A DNA stretch of 64,000 nucleotides, taken from LMUY01 sp965276785. Its GTDB lineage: Bacteria; Pseudomonadota; Alphaproteobacteria; Acetobacterales; Acetobacteraceae. Location: contig OZ255629.1 of the NCBI GenBank assembly GCA_965276785.1, positions 4,340,001-4,404,000 of the forward strand, given 5' to 3'. A model generated the notes under the pieces. It did no database searches. It had not been told where the DNA came from and saw nothing but the letters and a program-made list of their open reading frames with translations. The position numbers were made by a program, and so were the translations under genes. Below, piece after piece: positions 16,956 through 25,089 of the stretch (its first letter is position 1; every line of letters begins with the position of its first letter).

Positions 16956-17792
16956 TCAGAACCCCTTCGCCGACCAGATCGGGATGTTGAGGTACCAGTC
17001 GAACCAGTACGGCCAGCCGCGGGTCCAGAACGGCCCGGCAATGAGAATGCAGGCGGCACTCCAGAACCCGGCGTTGAGCGCCAGGAAGTAACCCAGCCGG
17101 TGGATGCCCAATTCGCCGATCGAGTAGGCGATGGTGTCACGGAAATAGACGCTCTCGTGCTCACCGTATTTCACCGTCTTGGTGCCGCCGGGCGCGTAGG
17201 CGGCCAGGATTTCGCCGCCATGCAGCGCCAGCGCCAGCGTTGTGGTGAAGAAGAACGTCACCGCCAGCATGTGAAATGGGTTATAGTGGAAGTGCAGATA
17301 TTGGTAGCCGACGTTGGACACCCAATCGAGATGGCTCATGATGCCATAGGGAAATCCATAGCCCCACGCACCCATCAGCAGCGGCCGGATCACCACCAGC
17401 GACACGTAGGCGAAGATCGCCATCGCGAAGCCGAACGGCACATGCAGCCCCATGCCAAGCTTGCGTGCGATCTCCACTTGGCGCAGCGCCCAGGAGCAGA
17501 ACGCGCCGATGGCACAGATGGTGATGAGCTGCCACAGCCCGCCCTCGCGCAGTGGCGCCCAATGCAATCCGTTGCTGACCAGCGGCGGATTGATGCTGAT
17601 GGCGAATGGCTGCCAGGTGGGGCCAATCGCCGCGCCGTAGAGGATCAGCAGGGTGCCGACCAGCGAAAATACGATGGTGGTGACGCCGAAGAACCCGACG
17701 TAAAACGCGCCGATCCAGAAGTCGAACAATCGGCCGCCGACCAGTGTTCCGCCGGCGATCCGGTATTTGCGCTCATACGACAGCATCGACAT
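16956..17792 (-). CDS. pufL: Photosynthetic reaction centre L subunit
   Basis: A 278-residue L chain starting MSMLSYERKYR. GGGAGG lies six bases upstream of the ATG, which favours it over a TTG two codons earlier. His154, His174 (BChl), His191 and His231 (iron) are all kept, as are Phe182, Glu213 (L212) and Ser224 (L223). Two functional positions differ from Rhodobacter: L213 is Ser (EHESVYFRD) in place of Asp, and L104 is Gln (WALRQVEIARK) in place of Glu. No pufB or pufA antenna gene precedes it; only 134 bases separate it from the divergent SH3 gene. Those bases hold tandem PpsR-like sites. Confidence 0.95.
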   Translation of the reverse strand: MSMLSYERKYRIAGGTLVGGRLFDFWIGAFYVGFFGVTTIVFSLVGTLLILYGAAIGPTWQPFAISINPPLVSNGLHWAPLREGGLWQLITICAIGAFCSWALRQVEIARKLGMGLHVPFGFAMAIFAYVSLVVIRPLLMGAWGYGFPYGIMSHLDWVSNVGYQYLHFHYNPFHMLAVTFFFTTTLALALHGGEILAAYAPGGTKTVKYGEHESVYFRDTIAYSIGELGIHRLGYFLALNAGFWSAACILIAGPFWTRGWPYWFDWYLNIPIWSAKGF

Positions 17793-17875
17793 CGGCAACC
17801 TCCCGCGCCAAAGCGGCGCCTCGCATCACATCGCCATGTTTCCCGAGGCCACTGCCCCAATACCTCTTGCCCCAA

Positions 17876-17919
17876 TGTCAACTATGGCTGACGGTAAGAT
17901 GTGTCAACTAAACAGGACA
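17876..17919. promoter_or_regulatory. Tandem PpsR/CrtJ-type operator (TGT-N12-ACA)
   Basis: TGTCAACTAAACAGGACA at 17902-17919 matches the TGTC-N10-GACA consensus exactly. A second copy, TGTCAACTATGGCTGACG at 17876-17893, has one mismatch in the last base. The two share their first nine bases and are separated by eight bases, the spacing known for cooperative CrtJ/PpsR binding at bchC-type promoters. The pair lies 84-127 bases upstream of the pufL ATG and ends eight bases before the SH3 gene start, whose ribosome site AGGACAG overlaps it. PpsR/CrtJ represses photosynthesis genes under oxygen. No ppsR gene is in the window. Confidence 0.7.
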
Positions 17920-17926
17920 GACGAAA

Positions 17927-18277
17927 ATGCCTCGCTGCATGATTTTTGGGCTGATAGCTGCCATCACGATGCTGACAGCGGCGCTGCCCGCGGCAGCCAG
18001 CCCTGGGGAGATCACCTGGACCACCTGGTTCCGCATCGGCCCCGGCCGGAACTACGCCGTACGTGACGAGATCCCGAACGACACCGTGGTGGAGGTGGTC
18101 GGCTGCAACGGCGGCTGGTGCCAGGTGGTGTATGGCAACCGCACCGGCTACGTGGAGAGCGACACCGTGGCCCAGCCGGTCCAGGCAGTAACGCCGCCTT
18201 CGCCGCCGCACGATTGCGTCGAGACCCGGCGCAGCGGATATGGCAAGGGCGATGAGCTCAACCTATGCCAACGATGA
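17927..18277 (+). CDS. Secreted bacterial SH3-domain protein
   Basis: A 116-residue protein with a Sec signal peptide (MPRCMIFGLIAAITM, cleaved after AAAS) and one SH3b domain (FRIGPGRNYAVRDEI, then VVEVVGCNGGWCQVVY and GYVESDTV). Such domains bind cell-wall peptides or act as periplasmic adaptors. The gene is divergent from pufL and its start is only eight bases from the PpsR-like operator, so it may be co-regulated or may simply share the intergenic space. Its end overlaps the start of the O-antigen-ligase-like gene. Confidence 0.7.
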   Translation: MPRCMIFGLIAAITMLTAALPAAASPGEITWTTWFRIGPGRNYAVRDEIPNDTVVEVVGCNGGWCQVVYGNRTGYVESDTVAQPVQAVTPPSPPHDCVETRRSGYGKGDELNLCQR

Positions 18278-19565
18278 GCCGGCCGGCCCCGCATTCGCCC
18301 GATCGAGGCTGCGTTGGGGCGAACGGGCCGCCCTGTTGCTGGTGCTGCTGTTGCCCTGGTTCCTGTTGCATGCGCGGGCAATATCCGAGATCGCCATTGA
18401 CCTGGTGGCGGCCGGCTTCCTGCTCCGCTGCGCCGTGCTGCGAGACTGGGGATGGTTGCGCCAAGGCTGGGTGAGGCTGGCGGCCGCCTGGTGGGGTTGG
18501 CTGATCCTGTGCACCGCCGTAAACGTCAACGCCGCGGGCGAGGGCGGCGGCGGGCTGGTGCAGGCGGCTGCGACGCTGCGCTTCCTGCTGTTCGTTGCGG
18601 CGATCGAGCGAACCGTGTTGCACGCAGCGGCGGCGCGGCAGTGGTTCTATCGCAGCCTCGGCCTGGCGACGTTGTATGTGGCGGCGCAAACGCTGCTGCA
18701 GTTTATCACCGGCCACAACCTGTTCGGCATGCCCCGCTCGGGCGATGGCGAGCTCACCGGCCCGTTCGACAAGCCGCGCGACGCCCCCACCTTCGTCCGC
18801 ATGCTGTTCCCCGCGCTGCTGCCTCCGGCCGATACGCTGATGGCGCGCGGCGCTTGGCTTGCCGGGGGTGCGCTGCTGGTGGGGGCCATGCTGGTGATGG
18901 TGCTGATCGGCCAGCGCATGCCGCTGCTGCTCGCGGCCCTCGGCCTGCTGTTGTCAGCGTTGCTGCTGCAGCGATTGCGCGTCCCCACCGCGATGGCGCT
19001 GGTGGCGGCCGTGGCGCTGGTGTTCGCCTCCGCCGTCGTGTCGCCGCCCACCTTCTACCGGCTGGTGACCAAGTTCCGCGCCCAGACGAGCCATTTCGCC
19101 GAGAGCCCCTATGGCCTGATTGCCGAGCGCGCGGTGGCGATTGCCGAGCAGCACCCTTGGCTGGGCCGCGGCTATGACGGCTATCGCACCGGCTGCCCCG
19201 AGCCGCGCTACTTCCAGGCCTGGCACTGGCCCGGCCAGCCGGCCGCCCCCGACCCAAGCGCGGCCACGCTCTGCCTGACCCATCCCCACAACCTCTACCT
19301 GCAGGCCGCCACCGATGCTGGTTTGCCGGGGTTGGTGCTGTTCACCGCCCTTGCCGTGGCCTGGCTACGGCGCCTGGGCGAGGGGCTGCTGCGTCGGGCC
19401 GGGCCGCGGCAGATCGGCCTGTTCATCGCCGTCCTGCTGCAGCTTTGGCCGATCGCCTCCACCAGCCCGCTCAACTCGCTGCCGATCGGAGGCTGGTTCT
19501 TTCTCCTGCTGGGGGTGGGCTTGGCGGAGGCGCGGGACGCGGCTGTAGGCTTGCGGCAAGCGTAG
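18252..19565 (+). CDS. O-antigen ligase/polymerase-like membrane protein
   Basis: A protein of about 437 residues with roughly ten hydrophobic helices (AALLLVLLLPWFLLHA, LLVGAMLVMVLIGQ, LLLSALLLQRL, ALVAAVALVFASAVVS and others). It has the family's periplasmic HPHNLYLQAATDAGLPG motif and ENP-like region EQHPWLGRGYDGY. WaaL/Wzy-type enzymes join or polymerise glycan on a lipid carrier. The start may be 18240 or 18252; both lie within the SH3 gene's end. It opens the exopolysaccharide cluster. Its last 95 bases overlap the 3' end of the converging GT9 gene. Confidence 0.8.
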   Translation: MSSTYANDEPAGPAFARSRLRWGERAALLLVLLLPWFLLHARAISEIAIDLVAAGFLLRCAVLRDWGWLRQGWVRLAAAWWGWLILCTAVNVNAAGEGGGGLVQAAATLRFLLFVAAIERTVLHAAAARQWFYRSLGLATLYVAAQTLLQFITGHNLFGMPRSGDGELTGPFDKPRDAPTFVRMLFPALLPPADTLMARGAWLAGGALLVGAMLVMVLIGQRMPLLLAALGLLLSALLLQRLRVPTAMALVAAVALVFASAVVSPPTFYRLVTKFRAQTSHFAESPYGLIAERAVAIAEQHPWLGRGYDGYRTGCPEPRYFQAWHWPGQPAAPDPSAATLCLTHPHNLYLQAATDAGLPGLVLFTALAVAWLRRLGEGLLRRAGPRQIGLFIAVLLQLWPIASTSPLNSLPIGGWFFLLLGVGLAEARDAAVGLRQA

Positions 19566-20499
19566 CCAGCACGGTCTCCACGGCGAGACCGTCAACCGCC
19601 GGTGCCTGCAGCACGGCGGCCCACTCGCCCCGGGGTCCGCGGGGCGCCGCCTGCGCCGCCACCGTGGCGACGGAGAGCAGCACCACCGTGGGCGCCCCCA
19701 TCGCGGCAGCAAGCTGCAACGGCCCGGTGTCGTTGCCCAGCGCCAGGCTGGCTCCCTCCGCTAGGGCCGCGATGTCGGGGATGCTGGTCTGGCCGGTGAG
19801 GTCCCGCGCGGCTGCGGTCCGAGCGGCGATGGCGGCGCCCATGGCGGCCTCCTGCTCCCCACCGATCACCACGGGGGTCAGCCCCCGCCCTGCCAGCCAC
19901 TCGGCCGCGGCGGCGTAGCGCGCCACCGGCCAGCGCTTGACCGCGCCCACGCCGGCCCCACCGGGCATCAGCAATGCATAGGGCGGCGCCACCCCGTGGC
20001 GATGGCCCAGACCGCTTAGCCAGGCCCGTTCCGGCGCGGGCCAGTCGGTGATCCCGGCGGCTTGGAGCTGCTCGCGCTGGCGCTCCACCGTATGCATCTG
20101 GTCGCGCCCGGGATTGCCGTGCGGGTGCGAGCAGGACAGCACATGGCCGGACCAGGGTGGCCGGCCTGCCAGAGTGAAGTAGCGCGCCGTCCGCCGGGAG
20201 GTCTGCAGGTCGTAGACGAAGTCGTACTGCCGGAGGCGGCGCACCGTGCGCCAGACTTCCGGCAGGTTCCACCATGGCGCGCGCCCGTCCAGCACCACCT
20301 GGTCGAACCAGGGGCAGGCTTGCGCCAGCGCCTGGAACGGGCGGGTGGTGAGCAGGGTGATATGGCTGCCTGGGCGGGAGGCGCGAATGGCCGCGAAGCC
20401 GTGGAACGCATGCACGAAATCGCCCAGCGCACCGAGCTTGATCACCAGCAGGCGCTGCCTCGCCGGGCGGAAGGTGCCGGAGTAGCCTGAGCCCGTCAT
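19471..20499 (-). CDS. Glycosyltransferase family 9 (heptosyltransferase-like)
   Basis: A protein of about 342 residues with the GT9 fold. The N-terminal RLLVIKLGALGDFVHAFHGF starts the first Rossmann domain, followed by HITLLTTRPF and DFVYDLQTS. The second domain has YALLMPGGAG, LTPVVIGG and LALGNDTGPLQLAAAMGAP, where the Asp-Thr-Gly-Pro binds the nucleotide sugar. These enzymes add heptose or related sugars to lipopolysaccharide core. The most likely ATG shares two bases with the ATG of the divergent GT4 gene (CATG at 20497-20500). An earlier in-frame start near 20577 is possible and would overlap that gene more. Confidence 0.82.
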   Translation of the reverse strand: MTGSGYSGTFRPARQRLLVIKLGALGDFVHAFHGFAAIRASRPGSHITLLTTRPFQALAQACPWFDQVVLDGRAPWWNLPEVWRTVRRLRQYDFVYDLQTSRRTARYFTLAGRPPWSGHVLSCSHPHGNPGRDQMHTVERQREQLQAAGITDWPAPERAWLSGLGHRHGVAPPYALLMPGGAGVGAVKRWPVARYAAAAEWLAGRGLTPVVIGGEQEAAMGAAIAARTAAARDLTGQTSIPDIAALAEGASLALGNDTGPLQLAAAMGAPTVVLLSVATVAAQAAPRGPRGEWAAVLQAPAVDGLAVETVLATLAASLQPRPAPPPSPPPAGERTSLRSAAS

Positions 20500-21631
20500 G
20501 CCTTCGCCATCCCAGGTCACCATCATCCTGCCACACCGCGAGCGGTTCGACCCGGCGTCGGCCGGTGCGGTCGCCATGGTAGTGCAGCGGCTGGCGTCGG
20601 GCCAGTCGCGCTACCCGGCCGTCGTGGTGGGCCCGCCGCATGGCGGGGCGGGCTTCCCCGGCATCGAGTTCCTGCCGGTGGCGCTTCCCCCCTGGCTGCC
20701 CGGCACGCCCACGCTGCGCTACGCCGCCCGGCTCGCGACCGTCTTGGCGGGGCGCCCACCGGGCCTGATCGAGGTGCACAACAAGCCGGACGTGGCGCTC
20801 TGGCTCGCTCGTCTGCTGCGCCGCCCCGTGACGCTGTTCCTGCACAACGACCCGCGCGACATGCGGGGGGCCCGGTCCGCCGCCGCCCGCTCCGGTCTGC
20901 TGCGGCGGCTGGCGCGGGTGGTGACCGTGTCGGACTACCTGCAGGGCTGCCTGCTTGAGGGCGTCGCCCCGCCGCCCCGCCGCCCGCCCGTCGTCATCCA
21001 CAATGCGCTGGACCTCTCCAGGCTGCCGCCGCCCTGCCCGGCGGCCGAGCGGGAGCGTCTGATCCTGTTTGCCGGCCGTGTGGTGCCGGACAAGGCGCCG
21101 GACTTGTTCATCGCGGCCTGTGCCCAGGCGCTGCCCGCGTTGCCTGGCTGGCGGGCCGAACTGGTGGGTGCGGACGGCTTTGCTCCGGGCCAGCCCGACA
21201 CCCGATTCATCGCCGGCCTGCGCCCGCTCGCGGCCACGGCGGGCGTCACGTTGCGGGGCCATTTGCCGCATCCGCAGGTGTTGGAGGCGATGGCGCGGGC
21301 GGCGATCGTGGTGGTGCCGAGCCGGTGGAACGAGCCGTTCGGGCTCACCGCGCTGGAGGCGATGGCCTGCGGTGCCGCGCTGATTACGTCCGGGCGCGGC
21401 GGCCTGGCTGAGATCGCCGGCGATGCGGCCTCGCTGGCCGAACCCGACCCGGCTTCGATCGCGGCCGCGCTGCTGCGCTTGGCCGCGGATGGCGCCCTGC
21501 GCGGCGGGCTGGCGGCCGCCGGGTTGGATCGCGCGCGAAGAGAATTTGGCCTTCCACAGGCGATCGCAAAACTTGATTGCCTGCGCGACAGCGTTCTGGC
21601 GCAGGAAAATGGCAGTTTTGCAACGCTCTAG
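20498..21631 (+). CDS. Glycosyltransferase family 4
   Basis: A 377-residue GT-B fold glycosyltransferase. The acceptor half begins VTIILPHRERFDPASAGAV and the donor half contains RLILFAGRVVPDKAPDLFI. The signature PSRWNEPFGLTALEAMACG has the E-x7-E motif of retaining GT4 enzymes. It likely adds a sugar from a nucleotide donor to an undecaprenyl- or lipid-linked exopolysaccharide or core. It is divergent from the GT9 gene with overlapping start codons, so its promoter would have to lie inside that gene. A 62-base gap precedes the outer-membrane barrel gene. Confidence 0.86.
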   Translation: MPSPSQVTIILPHRERFDPASAGAVAMVVQRLASGQSRYPAVVVGPPHGGAGFPGIEFLPVALPPWLPGTPTLRYAARLATVLAGRPPGLIEVHNKPDVALWLARLLRRPVTLFLHNDPRDMRGARSAAARSGLLRRLARVVTVSDYLQGCLLEGVAPPPRRPPVVIHNALDLSRLPPPCPAAERERLILFAGRVVPDKAPDLFIAACAQALPALPGWRAELVGADGFAPGQPDTRFIAGLRPLAATAGVTLRGHLPHPQVLEAMARAAIVVVPSRWNEPFGLTALEAMACGAALITSGRGGLAEIAGDAASLAEPDPASIAAALLRLAADGALRGGLAAAGLDRARREFGLPQAIAKLDCLRDSVLAQENGSFATL

Positions 21632-21693
21632 CTTTTTTGCTGTGGCGGTGCGGTTTGGCCGGAGTTTCTGCCCCGGGTCTGCTAGGGAGGGCC

Positions 21694-23100
21694 ATGAGCA
21701 TGCGGCTACGCTGTGCGACCCTGGCCCTGTTGGGTGCGGGTTGTGTCCTTCTGCCCGGCCTCGCCCGTGCGCAGGCGTTCGACCAATATCTTTCTCCCAC
21801 TGTTCCAGGCTACGACACGTTACGTGGCCTCGTCATCCCCTCACGGCCGCGCAACGAATATGATCCGTTGGGCATTCAGGTCGGCGAGTTCAACATCCGG
21901 CCGCAACTGGACACCGGCGTCGGTTACGACACCAACGTTCTCGGCACCCAGCCATCGACCGGCAGCTTTTACGTCAACAACGCGCCGCAGGTGTTCATCA
22001 ATTCGAACTTCGGCACCAACTCACTGGCCGCCAATTTCGGCCTGAACGACTTTCGCTACACAGACCAGAAAGCGGAGAGCCATACAGACTGGAACGGCTC
22101 GGTCGGCGGCACCTACCAGATCGGCCAGGGCATCGTGACGGGCTCAGCCAGCGAAATCTACGCACACGAGAATCCGACCGACATCAACAGCGCCACCATC
22201 ACGACCCCACTCGGTTTTAAGGTCACTGATCTGCGGCTCAACTACGTAAACCAGTTCAACTATTGGAATGTTCAGCCGAATTTCGATTACCAGGGCTACC
22301 GGTTCGACAACGTGATTTTCCAAGGCGGTACCGTATCGCAAAAAAGCCGTGATCGTGATGACTTCACCGGCGGCCTCACGGTGCGGTTTGGCCGTATTCC
22401 GGAGCGCAGTTTTGTATTCGTGATCCAGGCGACGAATTCGCACTACATCGCTAGCCAGTTCACGCCTTCCCCCACCCAGGCGCTCATTCCGCGGCCGGAT
22501 TCGGTGAACTATGAGGCGCTCGGCGGCGTCCAGTATGCGTTCTCGGCCAACTTGCAGGTTTTGTTGCTAGTAGGGTATGATCTACAGGTCTTTAACAATC
22601 GCGCCTACTCGCAGATTACCTCGCCGGTGGCGCAAGGAGTGGTGATCTGGGCGCCAAGCGGACTGACCACGCTGACAGCCAAGATTACCCGCACCATCGA
22701 GGATTCGATCGGCACGACCACGTCCGGCGTGACGGTGACGCAAGGCGGCTTGACGGTGGATCATGAGTATCGCCGCAACATTCTGCTGCAGGGCCGGGTG
22801 AATGCGATCGACACCTCCTTCGTGAACGCGCAAAGCCAAACCATCTACGATTTCGGCGCCAGCCTTAGCTATTTGTTTAACCGAAACATGCGATTGACGG
22901 GAACATACGACTACTACTTGAGCACGGGCGGCAACTCGGTGAACGGATCGACCATCATTCAAGCGACCGGAGCGGGACCAACCTTTGGAGGCGGGTCAGC
23001 ACTCGGAGGAGGGTCAGGATTCTCGACCGGCCAAACCTTCGTTTCGCTGACGAGTTATAATCGGCAGGTCTTCTTGCTGAGCCTGCGTTTCACACTTTGA
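21694..23100 (+). CDS. Outer-membrane beta-barrel protein of an exopolysaccharide cluster
   Basis: A 468-residue protein with a signal peptide (MSMRLRCATLALLGAG, cleaved after ARAQA). It then has alternating polar/hydrophobic beta strands rich in Tyr, Asn, Thr and Gly (VGYDTNVLG, NYWNVQPNFDYQGY), ending in the aromatic-flanked strand QVFLLSLRFTL. It resembles the BBP2-type barrels encoded beside Wza/GumB genes, thought to help polysaccharide export. A Gly/Ser-rich loop (GGGSALGGGSGFS) lies near the C-terminus. The start is set by AGGGAGG before the ATG. The stop overlaps the next gene (TGATG). Base composition is lower in GC than its neighbours, typical of outer-membrane proteins. Confidence 0.78.
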   Translation: MSMRLRCATLALLGAGCVLLPGLARAQAFDQYLSPTVPGYDTLRGLVIPSRPRNEYDPLGIQVGEFNIRPQLDTGVGYDTNVLGTQPSTGSFYVNNAPQVFINSNFGTNSLAANFGLNDFRYTDQKAESHTDWNGSVGGTYQIGQGIVTGSASEIYAHENPTDINSATITTPLGFKVTDLRLNYVNQFNYWNVQPNFDYQGYRFDNVIFQGGTVSQKSRDRDDFTGGLTVRFGRIPERSFVFVIQATNSHYIASQFTPSPTQALIPRPDSVNYEALGGVQYAFSANLQVLLLVGYDLQVFNNRAYSQITSPVAQGVVIWAPSGLTTLTAKITRTIEDSIGTTTSGVTVTQGGLTVDHEYRRNILLQGRVNAIDTSFVNAQSQTIYDFGASLSYLFNRNMRLTGTYDYYLSTGGNSVNGSTIIQATGAGPTFGGGSALGGGSGFSTGQTFVSLTSYNRQVFLLSLRFTL

Positions 23101-23843
23101 TGTGGCGCGCCGCACTGGTTGCAGCGATGGTCGCCCTGACGACAGGCGCGCACGCCGGACGCGTGCGCGCCTCACGGGTGTTGCCACAGATCGCTGCGGC
23201 ATTGGCCTCGCCGCAAACCGCCTGCCAACAGGCAATCGCCGCAGCGGAAACGTCGCATGCCATCCCGGCGGGATTCCTGCTGGCCATCGGCAGAGTGGAG
23301 AGCGGCCGGCTGAACCCGCAGAATGGCAGCGTTCAGCCCTGGCCCTGGACCATCGACATCGATGCCAAGGGGACGTTCTTCCCGACGCGGTCGGATGCGG
23401 TCAGCTACGTCGAGACTGCGCAACTGGCCGGCATCCAGTCCATCGACGTCGGGTGCATGCAGGTGAACTTGCTGCAGCACCCCGACGCCTTTGCCACCTT
23501 GAATGACGCGTTTGACCCGGTGATCAACGCCAACTACGCCGCCCGATTCCTGGTGGCGCTCGAGCACGAGTCGGGCGACTGGGTCAGTGCCGCCGGGCTC
23601 TATCACTCGCGCACGGAGGCGTTGGCAGCCCCCTACCGGGAGGCGGTCGCGTTGCGCTTTGGCGGCCTGGCCAGCCTCCCAACCCGTCCGCCTGCGGTAC
23701 GGCCGGTCGACCGATTGGCCCAAGCCTGGGCCGCCACACTGGCCAAACCCCCCGGCGAACTCGGCTTGCACTTGTGGCCAAAGCCCTCTCCCGGCCCGGC
23801 AATGGCCCGGACTGTGGCAAGTTTGCAACTCTCATCGCGCTGA
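23100..23843 (+). CDS. Lytic transglycosylase (SLT-like) domain protein
   Basis: A 247-residue secreted protein. The signal peptide ends near TTGAHAG. The lysozyme-like fold shows AIPAGFLLAIGRVESGRLNP, where Glu is the expected catalytic acid, then DVGCMQVNLLQHP and NYAARFLVALE. Such enzymes cut peptidoglycan to let envelope complexes through. It is coupled to the barrel gene by TGATG and lies just upstream of the Wza-like gene, so it probably makes room for the exopolysaccharide exporter. Confidence 0.8.
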   Translation: MWRAALVAAMVALTTGAHAGRVRASRVLPQIAAALASPQTACQQAIAAAETSHAIPAGFLLAIGRVESGRLNPQNGSVQPWPWTIDIDAKGTFFPTRSDAVSYVETAQLAGIQSIDVGCMQVNLLQHPDAFATLNDAFDPVINANYAARFLVALEHESGDWVSAAGLYHSRTEALAAPYREAVALRFGGLASLPTRPPAVRPVDRLAQAWAATLAKPPGELGLHLWPKPSPGPAMARTVASLQLSSR

Positions 23844-23914
23844 TGCAAGCGGACATGGCACCTGCTTGCATACTTGTGTAACTGGAATGAGCCTGTGAGC
23901 TCGGTGGAGAAACG

Positions 23915-24505
23915 GTGATTAGAAGCTTTGGTCTACCCGGCTGCTCCGGGTTCTCGCGCTGGCTGCCCGGTCTGCTGCTTTGCGCGGCTTTATCGGCCTG
24001 TGCGCCGGGCTCTGGCCTGCCGCCGCTACCGGCTGCAAGCGACACGGCCTACCACCTTGGCGCCGGCGACCAAGTCCGCGTCATCACCTTTGGCGAAGAC
24101 ACGCTGACGGGTGAATTCCGGCTGAGCGACAGCGGCAATATCGCCGTGCCGCTATTGGGCACCGTTCAGGCCGAAGGACTGACGACAGGCCAGCTTGCCA
24201 GTCGGATCGAGACCGACTTGAAGCAGCGCAACCTGTTCAAGAACCCGAGCGTCTCGGTCGAAATCCTGGCTTACCGGCCGTTCTTCGTCTTGGGCGAGGT
24301 GAATAAGCCCGGCCAGTACCCGTATCAGCCGGGCATGACTGTGTTGACGGCGGTGGCCGTGGCCGGCGGTTTCACCTATCGTGCGGTGGAGAGCTACGCT
24401 TCCATCGTGCGCGACGAGGGCAAGCACGCGATGGAAGGCAAGGTCGGCCGCTCCACGGTGGTCGAGCCCGGCGATACCATCACCATCTTCGAGCGGCGCT
24501 TCTAG
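23915..24505 (+). CDS. Polysaccharide export lipoprotein (Wza/GumB-like)
   Basis: A 196-residue protein starting at GTG, with a lipobox LSAC near residue 28. The Poly_export domain (YHLGAGDQVRVITFGEDTL, then GEFRLSDSGNIAVPLLG) is followed by one SLBB domain (RPFFVLGEVNKPGQYPYQPG). It ends EPGDTITIFERRF. This is shorter than E. coli Wza, and similar to GumB-type proteins that lack extra SLBB domains. It would form the periplasmic/outer-membrane channel of the exopolysaccharide exporter. No Wzc/GumC chain-length regulator is nearby. Confidence 0.88.
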   Translation: MIRSFGLPGCSGFSRWLPGLLLCAALSACAPGSGLPPLPAASDTAYHLGAGDQVRVITFGEDTLTGEFRLSDSGNIAVPLLGTVQAEGLTTGQLASRIETDLKQRNLFKNPSVSVEILAYRPFFVLGEVNKPGQYPYQPGMTVLTAVAVAGGFTYRAVESYASIVRDEGKHAMEGKVGRSTVVEPGDTITIFERRF

Positions 24506-24555
24506 ACACGGCGTTCTCTCCCGCTTGCGAGAGGGTGAGGTTGACGGGCGTCGCG

Positions 24556-25023
24556 TCAGTGCCTGGACGCGACAAAGGACTTCCTGAGAAAGACACGAGA
24601 CGTGCCCGGAGGTTGGCACTCGATCCTGCCAAACTCCTGCCAGCCCAGCCTTTTGTAAAATTCAGGAGCCTGGAAGCTGATTGTGAGCAAGAAGCCGCTT
24701 AGGCAGCCCCGCCGTATGGCCTCACGCTCGGCCGTCTCCATGATCGTTCTGCCGAGCCCGGCTGACCTGAGCGCCTGCGGCAGGTAGACCAGGTCGAAGA
24801 ACGCCAGGCCGAGAGAGGTCCTGCCGAGAACTCCGCCGAGCAGTTCGTCGGTTTGCGAATGCCTCACCAACACGGCGAGCGGCGTTCCGTCCCAAAACCC
24901 GACCTTGCCCTTGTTGAAGGCGTCAAGCCCGTCCGAAATCACACGACGCGCGGCATCGCTCACGCTCGATTCGACCGAGATGACGCAGGCTGACGGAATT
25001 ATCGCGCTGGGTGGAGAGGGCAT
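24556..25023 (-). CDS. GNAT-family N-acetyltransferase
   Basis: A 155-residue acetyltransferase. The acetyl-CoA-binding motif A is FFDLVYLPQALRSAGLGRTI (R-S-A-G-L-G as the pyrophosphate loop), followed by AEREAIRRGC and the motif B segment APEFYKRLGWQEFG. The acceptor is unknown. The start was set at the ATG of MPSPPS because AGGAAGG lies just upstream. It converges on the exopolysaccharide cluster and diverges from the amino-acid transporter. Confidence 0.82.
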   Translation of the reverse strand: MPSPPSAIIPSACVISVESSVSDAARRVISDGLDAFNKGKVGFWDGTPLAVLVRHSQTDELLGGVLGRTSLGLAFFDLVYLPQALRSAGLGRTIMETAEREAIRRGCLSGFLLTISFQAPEFYKRLGWQEFGRIECQPPGTSRVFLRKSFVASRH

Positions 25024-25089
25024 ACGATCCTTCCTGCCTCGGTTTCCCCCTAGCAGCATAGCCCGGCCCGGATCGCTCCAAGTAGCCCT

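Noticed and set aside
17837..17854. Third TGT-N12-ACA site near the puf operator
   Set aside because: TGT at 17837 is followed 12 bases later by CTG, not ACA.
17793..17926. Possible pufBA antenna genes upstream of pufL
   Set aside because: Only 134 bases are available and no small membrane protein with the conserved antenna His is encoded there on either strand.
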